64,000 nt of DNA from NCBI RefSeq assembly GCF_030409845.1, contig NZ_JAUFQQ010000005.1, positions 1,240,001 to 1,304,000 of the forward strand. The letters are read 5' to 3'. Below, piece after piece: positions 16,554-25,400 of this stretch. The notes beneath the pieces were generated by a model. That model did no database searches. It worked only from the letters and a program-made list of their open reading frames with translations, and was not told the DNA's origin. Position 1 is the stretch's first letter. Every line of letters starts with the position of its first letter. Made by a program: the position numbers and the translations under genes. Source of the DNA: Flavobacterium branchiarum. Its GTDB lineage: Bacteria; Bacteroidota; Bacteroidia; Flavobacteriales; Flavobacteriaceae.

Positions 16554-17195
16554 TTAAAGTTGTTTTGTTGCATTATGATTTTTCTTAAGAGCTGCACGAT
16601 ACTCGTATAAGATAATCTTAAAATCATCTAACATTTCATTGCTTAACTCAGAAGGATGAAAAGTATTATACCCTTCTTTATAATTGTCTTTATCTTTTCG
16701 CCCTCTTAAATTGCGTTCTTTATCAACAATAAACACATTAGGAGTTCCTAAATGCTGGTCTAGTTTTCCAACCAAATGCAATTGATCGTAATAGGCTGTT
16801 ATTTCGGATGGAGGAGCAAAAACAAAATGCCACTGAGATACATCTGTAAAATCGGATAAAGCATCTATAACTTTACGCGCATCCTCTTCTGTCCCCAATG
16901 GACAAATCACAACAAATTGTAAATCTTTGAAGCCATGATAGCGTTGATAAACTTTTTCATTTAGATTAAAATAATTACCTCGATTTTTTAAAATATCAGA
17001 TCCTGAAAAACCAAGTATTGTTATTTTATTATCCAAACCAACTTTTTCGCCTCTTAAAGACTTCCAATCTCCTAGGTTGGCAATTTTGGGAGTTACAACA
17101 GGTAATTTAGTGAAACCATTAACGCCAGATGCAAAAAAAAGATAAGCAACTATAGGCAAAACGAAGAGAACAAAAAGGACTATATTTTTTTTCAT
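16554..17195 (-). CDS. Membrane-anchored protein, possibly thioredoxin-fold, in the oxidase assembly operon
   Basis: 213 residues from the ATG at 17195, with an N-terminal membrane anchor (MKKNIVLFVLFVLPIVAYLFF). The body has a thioredoxin-like rhythm (ITILGFSG, LQFVVICPLGTEEDARKV, GTPNVFIVDKERNLRGR) but no CxxC; only a lone Cys in VVICP. It resembles a SCO/AhpC-type fold that has lost the redox pair. The frame opens with TTG at 17222, which is part of a -7 box, so the later ATG is used. First gene of the Trx-like/SCO/DUF420/CxxC operon. Confidence 0.7.
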   Translation of the reverse strand: MKKNIVLFVLFVLPIVAYLFFASGVNGFTKLPVVTPKIANLGDWKSLRGEKVGLDNKITILGFSGSDILKNRGNYFNLNEKVYQRYHGFKDLQFVVICPLGTEEDARKVIDALSDFTDVSQWHFVFAPPSEITAYYDQLHLVGKLDQHLGTPNVFIVDKERNLRGRKDKDNYKEGYNTFHPSELSNEMLDDFKIILYEYRAALKKNHNATKQL

Positions 17196-17219
17196 TATAC
17201 AAGGGAAAAAATTAAAGTA

Positions 17220-17227
17220 CAAAAATA
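17220..17227 (-). promoter_or_regulatory. -7 promoter box for the SCO operon
   Basis: On the minus strand TATTTTTG matches TAnnTTTG. It lies directly after the stem of the preceding terminator, within its T-rich tail, about 25 bases before the ATG at 17195. Confidence 0.5.
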
Positions 17228-17251
17228 AAAAAAGGTACGCAATGCGTACCT
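17227..17251 (-). terminator. Terminator of the ctaB/subunit III/subunit IV operon
   Basis: The near-palindrome GGTACGCAATGCGTACC (17234-17250) forms a strong short hairpin. Read on the minus strand it is followed by a T-run. It ends the oxidase subunit operon. Confidence 0.8.
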
Positions 17252-17272
17252 TCTTTTTGAATTAATATCATG

Positions 17273-17623
17273 TTAAAAATTCCATTTAATGGTAGAATTT
17301 TTAAAAACCTCAAAAATATAATGTCCTTCAGTTAAAAGAATAAACAATAAATACAATACAAGGAAAACAACTGAAGAAACAACTGACCATCTTAAGCCAC
17401 TTGACTCACCTTCCATATGCATAAATGCCCATACTATATAATAAGCTTTATATATTGTTAAAATATAAAATATCCAATTTAATAAGTTCAAACCAAAAAA
17501 ATGATTGAACTCTAATACTCCTGGCTTATAAATACCAAGGATAACCTCCACTGTTGTTACAACTGATAAAAGTGCAAAAACAAACCAGATTCTTTTCGTA
17601 TGTGATACATATTCGTGTGACAT
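17273..17623 (-). CDS. Cytochrome c oxidase subunit IV (prokaryotic type)
   Basis: 116 residues, three predicted membrane helices (about 10-30, 45-65, 80-103) with HMEGE between helices 2 and 3, typical of the COX4_pro/CyoD-like small subunit. It is 18 bases downstream of the larger subunit III gene and last before a terminator. Its role is structural and in assembly in the inner membrane. Confidence 0.88.
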   Translation of the reverse strand: MSHEYVSHTKRIWFVFALLSVVTTVEVILGIYKPGVLEFNHFFGLNLLNWIFYILTIYKAYYIVWAFMHMEGESSGLRWSVVSSVVFLVLYLLFILLTEGHYIFEVFKNSTIKWNF

Positions 17624-17641
17624 AATAATATAAATCTAAAA

Positions 17642-18622
17642 TTAAACTAAGTAGAAAACTGTAAATACAAATACCCAAACTAAATCGACAAAGTGCCAGT
17701 ATAAACCAACTTTCTCTACCATTTCATAGCTCTTTCTTTTTTCATAAGTACCTAACAATACATTAAAGAAGATAATGATATTGATGATAATTCCTGAGAT
17801 AACGTGAAAACCGTGAAATCCAGTAATAAAGAAAAAGAAATCAGCAAACAATTTGTTTCCGTATTCGTTTCTTGTCAAATTAGCACCTTCTACAACATAA
17901 TGCGCTTGACTTAATCTTGACTCTGACTCTTCTCTAGTTAGAATAGTTTTTTGCTTTTTCTCAGTAAGCTTTTCCGTTCTTATTAATAATTCAGGATGCG
18001 CTTTGAAACCTGCTTGTACTTCGGCTACTGAATATGTTGGCAATGTTTCAGCATCACTCATAAACCATTTACCTTTGTCTCTTGTCAATGCTTCTCTACC
18101 ATCTGGCAATTTTACTGCAAAATCTGCAAGAGCAACACGTTTTCCGTCTTTATCCACAAACTGAAGTAAACTTCCTCCTTTTGTTTCAATAGCTCCGTAT
18201 TCTCCTTTGATAAAGTTTTTCCATTCCCAAGCTTGTGACCCAACGAAAATCAAACCTCCAATAATAGTTAAAAACATATATACTGCAACTTTGTTTTTCT
18301 TCATTTGATGACCAGCATCAACAGCCAAAACCATTGTTACAGATGAAAAAATCAAAATAAATGTCATCAATGCGACATAGTACATAGGTGCAGGTACACC
18401 ATGCATAAAAGGAAAGTGATTAAACACTTCATCAGCCAATGGCCAAGTTTCGATAAATTTAAATCTAGAAAAACCATAAGCTGCTAGAAATCCAGAGAAC
18501 GTTAAGGCATCAGATACGATAAAATACCACATCATCATTTTACCATAACTTGCCCCTAATGGCTCATTGCCGCCTCCCCAAGTTTTTTCTTCGTTTTTTG
18601 CAGTTGTAACTGTCGCTTCCAT
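17642..18622 (-). CDS. Cytochrome c oxidase subunit III with large internal insertion
   Basis: 326 residues. Membrane helices at about 30-52, 80-100, 112-131, 258-280 and 305-326 match heme-copper oxidase subunit III, with the C-terminal GFHGFHVISG and GLYWHFVDLVWVFVF signatures. Between helices 3 and 4 lies an insertion of about 115 polar residues (about 141-256) that ordinary subunit III proteins lack. It is adjacent to a second, shorter subunit III gene. Both may belong to one oxidase, with this one the canonical partner. Confidence 0.92.
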   Translation of the reverse strand: MEATVTTAKNEEKTWGGGNEPLGASYGKMMMWYFIVSDALTFSGFLAAYGFSRFKFIETWPLADEVFNHFPFMHGVPAPMYYVALMTFILIFSSVTMVLAVDAGHQMKKNKVAVYMFLTIIGGLIFVGSQAWEWKNFIKGEYGAIETKGGSLLQFVDKDGKRVALADFAVKLPDGREALTRDKGKWFMSDAETLPTYSVAEVQAGFKAHPELLIRTEKLTEKKQKTILTREESESRLSQAHYVVEGANLTRNEYGNKLFADFFFFITGFHGFHVISGIIINIIIFFNVLLGTYEKRKSYEMVEKVGLYWHFVDLVWVFVFTVFYLV

Positions 18623-18664
18623 AAAAGATATTCGTTAAAAAGTTCCCAAATTTACGTTTTTTTC

Positions 18665-19252
18665 TTATTTAAAGAAATATAAAAATAAAAATAAATAGAC
18701 CCACAAGAAATCAAGAAAGTGCCAGTACATTGCACCTAGTTCTATTCCAAGAGTTTGAGTCGAATTGTATTTCTGTTTAAAATGATTATAAATAATAACT
18801 AGAAGAGAAATGATCCCTCCAGCTAAGTGAAATAAGTGTGTAACCGTTACAACATATAAGAAAGTTGTAGTTATTGTACTCTCTGCTCCGGTAAAATAAT
18901 ATCCGTTTGCTACTATCTGTCCAAAACCTACAAATTGTAAAATAACAAACAATATTCCTAATGCTAGAGTAGTCAATAGTAAATTTGTTGTTGCTTTTCT
19001 ATTGTCCTTTTGCATCGCATTTTTAGCTAAATGAAAAGTAACACTACAACCAATAATCACCAAAGTGCTATAAAAAAACGCTGGCGGTAATTGAAAATCC
19101 TTCAACCAATCGGTTCTTGACTTACTAACTACAAAAGCACTTGTAAGTCCTGCAAACATCATGGTCATACTGACCATAGCGAACAATAAAATTAATTTAG
19201 ATGACTTAGCGCTCCTTGCTCTATATTCATCTTCTGTCATTGTCATTTCCAT
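18665..19252 (-). CDS. Cytochrome c oxidase subunit III, short paralogue
   Basis: 195 residues with five predicted membrane helices and the subunit III signatures THLFHLAGG and GAMYWHFLDFLWVYLFLFLY. It lacks the insertion of its neighbour. It lies 2 bases downstream of ctaB, indicating cotranscription. Confidence 0.92.
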   Translation of the reverse strand: MEMTMTEDEYRARSAKSSKLILLFAMVSMTMMFAGLTSAFVVSKSRTDWLKDFQLPPAFFYSTLVIIGCSVTFHLAKNAMQKDNRKATTNLLLTTLALGILFVILQFVGFGQIVANGYYFTGAESTITTTFLYVVTVTHLFHLAGGIISLLVIIYNHFKQKYNSTQTLGIELGAMYWHFLDFLWVYLFLFLYFFK

Positions 19253-19254
19253 AA

Positions 19255-20157
19255 TTATCTCAAAAATTTATCAAATATATAAATCAACTGCAACAAGGTA
19301 ATGTAAGACACACTTACCAACATCAATGTTCTTGCTGCCTTGGCTGTTCTTAATTTATACAAACGAACTGCATAAATCAACATCCAAATCCCCAACAGAA
19401 ACACTAAAACCGCTGCTATTGGTGTAATAAACAACTTACCTGTATACCCTAAACATGGTAAAAGTGATGCCACTATAAGCCATATTGTATATAAAATAAT
19501 CTGCAACGCAGTACCTTTGTCTTTTTTCCCAGTAGGCAGCATAAAAAAGCCTGCTTTTTCGTAATCTTCATATAAAAACCAACCTATAGCCCAAAAATGA
19601 GGAAATTGCCAAAAAAACTGAATTAAAAAAAGCGTCCCTGCCTCTATCCCAAATTCTCCTGTAGCCGCAACCCATCCTAACATAAATGGTATTGCACCTG
19701 GAAAAGCTCCAACAAAAACTGACAATGATGTTATTGTCTTTAAAGGGGTATAAACGCTGGTATATAAAAATATAGAAATCGCACCAAACATTGCTGTTTT
19801 AGGATTGATTGTATACAGTAAAGTTAACCCAATAATTGTCAACAAACTTGCTACAATCAAAGCTAATTTTGAGGACATTCTTCCAGAAGGAACAGGTCGA
19901 TTCTTTGTTCTATCCATTAAGGCGTCCAAATCTTTCTCAATAACCTGATTAAAAGCATTTGAAGCTCCTACCATACAATACCCTCCTATTGCTAAAACTA
20001 GAAGTACAGTCCATTGAAATGGATGTTTATCGTCAAAACCAAGTAAATAACCTGCAATTGAAGAAAACAAAACACTAACAGCGAGTCCTGCTTTTGTGAT
20101 TTCTTTGAAATCATTAAATATAGATTTAAGTGAAAGTGTATTTTGTGTTGCGTCCAA
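19255..20157 (-). CDS. ctaB: Protoheme IX farnesyltransferase (heme O synthase)
   Basis: Transfers a farnesyl group to heme B to make heme O, the precursor of heme A for the oxidase, in the inner membrane. The prenyltransferase motifs NQVIEKDLDALMDRTKNRP and YTPLKT are present, with about eight or nine membrane helices. The longest frame opens with TTG at 20193, which is part of a -7 box (20191-20198). The next in-frame TTG at 20157 gives MDATQNTLSLKSIF, a family-like N terminus, and a 300-residue protein. Confidence 0.93.
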   Translation of the reverse strand: MDATQNTLSLKSIFNDFKEITKAGLAVSVLFSSIAGYLLGFDDKHPFQWTVLLVLAIGGYCMVGASNAFNQVIEKDLDALMDRTKNRPVPSGRMSSKLALIVASLLTIIGLTLLYTINPKTAMFGAISIFLYTSVYTPLKTITSLSVFVGAFPGAIPFMLGWVAATGEFGIEAGTLFLIQFFWQFPHFWAIGWFLYEDYEKAGFFMLPTGKKDKGTALQIILYTIWLIVASLLPCLGYTGKLFITPIAAVLVFLLGIWMLIYAVRLYKLRTAKAARTLMLVSVSYITLLQLIYIFDKFLR

Positions 20158-20190
20158 TGCGTTGTTATTTTTGTTTTTCCAAAACTGGTG

Positions 20191-20198
20191 CAAATGTA
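20191..20198 (-). promoter_or_regulatory. -7 promoter box for the ctaB/oxidase subunit operon
   Basis: On the minus strand TACATTTG matches TAnnTTTG. Its final TTG is the first possible start of the ctaB frame, so translation must begin later (TTG at 20157). Confidence 0.55.
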
Positions 20199-20350
20199 CA
20201 AATTAGATTGCAGAATTTAGGACGATAAATTTACAATTTTTCGAATGAAGCAATCAAATACACCTCAATTTCACTATAAAAGCGAATCATTTGCAAAAAA
20301 TCTTACTAAATATCTCATTAATAAAAACACCATCTGAAAAACAACTACTC

Positions 20351-20680
20351 TTAATCTGTAAGCAAAACTTGTTGCACTTTACCAAAAAACTCCTCTATAT
20401 CTTTAGTCGAACCAAATCTTCTCCAAATTAAGCTTACTGCTTTTTTTAAATCAGTTACGGATTTAAAAAATATCCTAACTCTTTCTGATTATTACACTTT
20501 CCTTATTAAGTCCATTTTCTTCTCCACTTTTATAAATACTCAATCGATAATTAAATGAATCTTCATTCCTATCAAAATCCAATCCTCCTCCAAAATTAAG
20601 TACAGTAAATTTTATGTAAGCATAAAAAACAAAGCTATAAAAGTCAAGAATCGTTTGTTCAACTAAATCGGGTTGTAAAT
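20351..20680 (-). pseudogene. Decayed gene fragment between deoC and ctaB
   Basis: On the minus strand three reading frames carry consecutive protein-like pieces. The first (about 20475-20680) includes FTVLNFGGGLDFDRNEDSF and ends VIIRKS. The second contains QKELGYFLNP. The third (ends TAA at 20351) includes SVTDLKKAVSLIWRRFGS and KDIEEFFGKVQQVLLTD. Joined through two small indels (around 20450-20485) they would give about 110 residues. There is no ATG/GTG/TTG at the 5' end, so the N terminus is missing too. No family recognised. The rest of the gene-free stretch (20194-20350) shows only a 30-codon plus-strand frame of doubtful value. Confidence 0.4.
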
Positions 20681-21424
20681 TTAGTATTCATTGTTTGAAA
20701 TTTCTCTATCAGCAATTGCTTTAGCGTTTGATGTCCCTATACGCTTTACTCCAAGCTTTATCATTTCAACTGCTTCTTCGTATGTTCTTACTCCGCCTGC
20801 CGCTTTTACAGGTAAGGGAGAAGCATTTTCCAACATCATAAGAATTGATGGAACCGTTGCTCCATTTGGTTTGTTGTGTTCTGTTTTATAAAAACCTGTA
20901 GACGATTTCACAAAAACTGAAGAATACTGATTCTCTTCAAAATTCTGAATGACTATATTTTTGATTAATGCTGACAATTGTATAATTTCTTTATCACTGA
21001 GTGCCGCAACTTCGATAATCCATTTTACAACTTTACTATTAGTCAATCCCAATAGTGTGCATTGCAAAATTTCATTTTTCACTAAATCAATTTCTCCATT
21101 TTTGAACGCTTCATAATTGCAAACAAAATCCAATTCATTTGCTCCATCTCGTATTGCTTTATTAGCTTCAGCAAGCTTTTCTTCTAGACTTGATTTCCCT
21201 TCTGGGAAGTCAATTACGGTACCTATCAAAAGATTTGATTTAGCATCAGAAATTATTTGTTTAGCTAAACTCACTTGGTCTGGACGAATCATTATTAATT
21301 TAAATTGTTCTACTATCGCTTCTTCAATAAAACTCTTGACCACTTGTGTATTTTCAGCTTCGCTTAAATTTGCTTGAGTAGCAGTTTTTAAATATGTTGA
21401 GTCTAAGTATTGTCTAATATTCAT
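20681..21424 (-). CDS. deoC: Deoxyribose-phosphate aldolase
   Basis: Cleaves 2-deoxyribose 5-phosphate to glyceraldehyde 3-phosphate and acetaldehyde in deoxynucleoside catabolism; cytoplasmic. The TIM-barrel motifs are clear: DFPEGKSSLEEKLAEA, the Schiff-base Lys in VFVKSSTGF and the second active-site Lys in PVKAAGGVRTYEEA. The 247-residue length is normal. A -7 box lies 36 bases upstream. No phosphopentomutase or nucleoside phosphorylase gene is nearby. Confidence 0.95.
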   Translation of the reverse strand: MNIRQYLDSTYLKTATQANLSEAENTQVVKSFIEEAIVEQFKLIMIRPDQVSLAKQIISDAKSNLLIGTVIDFPEGKSSLEEKLAEANKAIRDGANELDFVCNYEAFKNGEIDLVKNEILQCTLLGLTNSKVVKWIIEVAALSDKEIIQLSALIKNIVIQNFEENQYSSVFVKSSTGFYKTEHNKPNGATVPSILMMLENASPLPVKAAGGVRTYEEAVEMIKLGVKRIGTSNAKAIADREISNNEY

Positions 21425-21459
21425 AGTTCTATAAATTGATTGCTTTAAATCTTGATTAA

Positions 21460-21467
21460 CAAAAATA
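21460..21467 (-). promoter_or_regulatory. -7 promoter box for deoC
   Basis: On the minus strand TATTTTTG matches TAnnTTTG, leaving a leader of roughly 30 bases before the ATG at 21424. Confidence 0.45.
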
Positions 21468-21565
21468 CGTTTTATATTGAGATAAGCCTGGAATTAACGA
21501 CTACTTTTAATACTACACATACACAACAAAATCTTTATGGACAACGACCCATTAGCCCTAAAAGC

Positions 21566-21595
21566 AAAAAATCCCACCGAAGTGAGATTTTTTTT
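21566..21595 (-). terminator. Terminator after the VanZ-like gene (UUCG loop)
   Basis: On the minus strand AATCTCAC-TTCG-GTGGGATT folds into a stem with one G-U pair and a UUCG tetraloop, followed by T6. A-runs on the other side make it potentially bidirectional. It overlaps the stop codon of the VanZ-like gene by 2 bases and ends that operon. Confidence 0.85.
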
Positions 21596-21980
21596 AATTT
21601 ACTATTTTAGTGACTATTTTATTAAACAGTAACACTGCAATTATTGCGGCTGTAGCCCCTAATGAATTGGCTAAAAAATCCATCATGTCTGCACTTCTTG
21701 TTAAAGTATATTCGCTTTGTAAAATTTCGATTATGATTCCAAAAAAAGTTGAAAAAACAAAAGAAAGCAATAATGGTCTAAAATCATCTGTGTTCTTAAA
21801 TTGCTTTTTGAAATACAAAAACCACAGAAAGTTAAAACCAAAATAAAAACAAAAGTGAACTAATTTATCTATGTGTGGAATACTTACAACCGGTATATTA
21901 CTTGATTCGGTTAAACAGAGATAAAAAATAATTCCTGTCCAAAATAAAGCCAAACATAAAAAAACAATTTTTTTAAGCAC
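21594..21980 (-). CDS. VanZ-like family membrane protein
   Basis: 128 residues with four predicted membrane helices and VanZ-like signatures: [24 protein letters not shown] and [15 protein letters not shown]. The family includes VanZ (teicoplanin resistance) but most members, like this one, have unknown function. It overlaps the end of gcvH by 8 bases, so translation is probably coupled. Confidence 0.88.
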   Translation of the reverse strand: MLKKIVFLCLALFWTGIIFYLCLTESSNIPVVSIPHIDKLVHFCFYFGFNFLWFLYFKKQFKNTDDFRPLLLSFVFSTFFGIIIEILQSEYTLTRSADMMDFLANSLGATAAIIAVLLFNKIVTKIVN

Positions 21981-22353
21981 CTATTAATTCTTTATAAGCT
22001 TCATCAGATAATAAAGAATCTAATTCTGATGTATTTGAAATTTTAATTTTAATCATCCAACCATCACCATAAGGATCAGAGTTTACAGTTTCTGGAGCAC
22101 TTTCTAAATTTTCATTAAAAGCAATAATCTCTCCAGACAAAGGCAAGAACAAATCTGAAACTGTTTTTACAGCTTCAACCGTACCAAAAACTTCATCTTT
22201 ATCAAGTGTTTGATCTAAAGTCTCTACTTCAACATAAACGATATCTCCTAATTCTTTTTGTGCAAAATGAGTAATTCCTACTGTTGCAACATCACCTTCA
22301 ATGCTAACCCATTCGTGATCTTTTGTGTACTTTAAATTTGCTGGTATATTCAT
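21973..22353 (-). CDS. gcvH: Glycine cleavage system H protein
   Basis: 126 residues; carries the lipoyl arm that shuttles the aminomethyl group between GcvP, GcvT and Lpd. The lipoylation site is Lys63 in [12 protein letters not shown], and the C-terminal GDGWMIKI motif is present. The other glycine cleavage genes are not in the window. Its position directly after sprA has no obvious functional meaning. Confidence 0.96.
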   Translation of the reverse strand: MNIPANLKYTKDHEWVSIEGDVATVGITHFAQKELGDIVYVEVETLDQTLDKDEVFGTVEAVKTVSDLFLPLSGEIIAFNENLESAPETVNSDPYGDGWMIKIKISNTSELDSLLSDEAYKELIGA

Positions 22354-22395
22354 AATAAATACTTATTGATAATTGATAATTGAATTCTAATAGGG

Positions 22396-22403
22396 CAAAT
22401 GTA
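22396..22403 (-). promoter_or_regulatory. -7 promoter box for gcvH
   Basis: On the minus strand TACATTTG matches TAnnTTTG, 42 bases upstream of the gcvH ATG and downstream of the sprA stop. Confidence 0.45.
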
Positions 22404-22440
22404 ACAATCTTCTAATCAAATTCTCTTCAGAATCTAAAAA

Positions 22441-25400
22441 TTAATTTCCAAAATTATATCGAATAGTAAACCCTGATCGGATATTGGTTAAAGGATATAA
22501 AGTAGAAATGACTGCTTTAGAGAATGAATGATCATAATAAAAAATAGCTGTTAGGTTCTTACTAAATGAATAATCTGCTGTAAGTTTTAAAGACCAAATG
22601 TTTTGTCCTGCAGCTAGTTGATTGTTATCATAATCTAAGTAACGAACCATTGTTTGATTATTTCGAAACGATAAATCTCCTTTTATATTGATATCACTCT
22701 TAATTATTCCCGTAGGACTATCTGCTAGTGTCGATGAAAAAATCACATCTTTAATGCGATATCCAAGACCTATGATATACTCCATTCCTTTAACTTCTGT
22801 CAATAAATTATTATCAAAACTCATTGACAACGCTCTATCTTTTTTAATTTCTGTAAGTACCTTCAAAGAACTTTTTAGCTCAAAATCCATTCTGATTAGT
22901 GGATTAAACTGCTCTACTAAGTTCACATTAGACATAATAGTTGCATTATAAAAATTATCACTATCAGGATCTTGTTGCCCTTTATATTGGTCATATTTAA
23001 AATTAGAGCGATACTGATTTATTGTATAAGATGCTCTATAATTATGTTGTAATGAAAAACGTTTAAACTTTTCTTTAAAGTAACGGTAACGCATTAATCC
23101 ATTATACTTAATACTCCAGTTTGGAAGCGGGAAATTCCTAAAAATTCCTGTCGAACTTTTTGAAGCATCGCTTCCTGAATAGGCTGCTAAAAAGGAAGGA
23201 AGCAAAACGGCTTGATTGTTTTTTGTATATCCTATTGGGTAGCCCGCGTTTGACTCGAAAATGTCTTTCTTCTCATAATTAGGATCTGTTGGATTTACCG
23301 GAATAGGATTGGCTGCATCACCATATCTCGGTATCGGAACTCCTGAACCGTAATGACTTTCTGCTAATCGATTTGCAATTTCTAAACGGTTAGATCTAAA
23401 ATCATCAAATGCTGCCGAAGAAATTTCGTTACTCGTAGAAAATGCTGTTTTTATTAAAATCGTCGAAATAGAAAACATTCCATAATTGTATGGCGATCTT
23501 GCATGATACTGCCCTGATGCATCAACATCATATTGTTCAGAAAAATTGGCTGAATAAGTACGATCAAAATTCAAATCAACTTTTAAATCTGGTAATAAAT
23601 CAATATTGGCCGTAGCTTTAAACATCTTGTTAGTAACCTGTGAGAAACTCTGATTAAAGTCCTGGTAATTGGTTAACCATCCGTTTTTAGCTGCCTCGTA
23701 ACGTACATCATCCTGACTTCCGAAAATAAATCCTAATGAAGGTCGCGACGAACCTAAGAATCCAACACTTGGTGTATACCCTGGTAAAACTGTTCCGCTA
23801 TTTACGGTATAATTAACCTGAATGTTTTTTATACTTGTTAGCACCCCCATTAAACCATCTTGAAATACACTGTTTTTTTCTAATCCCTGATTTGTATTTA
23901 CTACTTTTTCTCCTGGTTTAGGCACGGTTGGTTTTGCCTTAGCTGTTTTAGCACCTCCTTTTGTAAGTCCTAAATACTTATAAAGCGTATTCATATTCAT
24001 TGCCGCAGTGAACGTATTCGAATTTGCGTTTTGAATTGTATTTCCTAAATTATAACTTCCTTGATCATCTTCAAAAGTCGATAATGCCTCTGATGTACGT
24101 TGCCAAGTATAATCTCCAGTATAAGTATAACTCGCTTTTAAAAATGCCAATACAGGTATTTTATACAACGGAATTTCATAGTTTAAAATCAATTGTTGCA
24201 TATGCTGATTTGGCGTACCAATATCCCAGTAACTATCCCAAATGCTAAAGCTATCGATAGGTTCATTATCGGCATTCAAATAATTCTTAACGATATTATT
24301 TGATGATGCTGTATAATTTATTTTCAACGATTTTGTAAGGTTATAATTGAATCCATACTGATAGTTAAAAGCAAAGTTTCTTCTGTACAACGGATCTAAC
24401 CCAAGCCCTTCAACATTTTCAACCTGTCTGAATTCCTGACGATTGTATTGTCTTATGATATTAGTATTAAAAGTGATGTTTGATGGTAAGTAATTAAAAT
24501 TAAAATCACTCAACATTTTCCAATAATCACTTTTCTTAAAATATTTAGTTTTCTTGAATGGCTCTACTGTTTTTGGCTGAAAACTGTAGGCGTAATTTAC
24601 TGTTGTACTCGATTGTAAATCTTCATAACTTTTTATCTCATAATCATGACGCTCTACTTCGTTATATGATTGCGAAAAAGTAAAGTTTTCAGGATCGTAA
24701 ATATGTTGTTTTTGTTCTGGCGCTCTATCTTTTCTTACTCCTATAAAATTGATACTTCTACGCTTTGTATAATCAATAGCACGATTTCTTATATTTTCTT
24801 TTTCGGCAGAATTACTTGTTATATCCAACAATTGTTTCAACTTAATATCTTCGTTAAACGGATCGTATTCTGGTGTAATTGTCTCTTCTCCTACCGCATA
24901 ATTGAAAGGCAAGTTTATTCCCCACTTTGGAGGTAATAATTTTCCTAAATTTAAATTCGTTACAATATTATATTGTTGAATATCTTCTCTACTTCTTTCG
25001 TTTGGTCCTTGTTCTAGAGAACCAAATCCTATGGTGCTTTTTCTACCTGTTGCAGATATAGTTGCAAAATCAGCAAAATTAGTATCAATATTTAATATCG
25101 CTGCCATACCACCTTTATTATCCATTCCGGCAAGACGCAACTCATTAAACCATACTTCTCCTTTAACATTTTGGTGTAGCTCGGCATTTTTAACACCTAC
25201 CATTAAATTTCTAACCAATCCAAAATTAGGATTACCTTTTATACCTAATCGCATGTTGTTATCCCCATCACCGCCAGGATTTATTAAATCATCATCTGGA
25301 TAATAAATACCATCGGGCGGAAGCGTATTAGGGTCAATTTTCATGGCCATAATTTTCATCTTCGTTAATAACGATAAATCCAAATCAATATCATTTTCTG

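Noticed and set aside
17193..17222. TTG at 17222 as start of the thioredoxin-like protein
   Set aside because: The TTG is part of a -7 box, and the ATG at 17195 begins a proper membrane anchor.
20245..20337. Thirty-codon plus-strand frame starting MKQSNTPQFHYKS
   Set aside because: Too short, with no clear promoter or family; it might be another fragment of decayed sequence.
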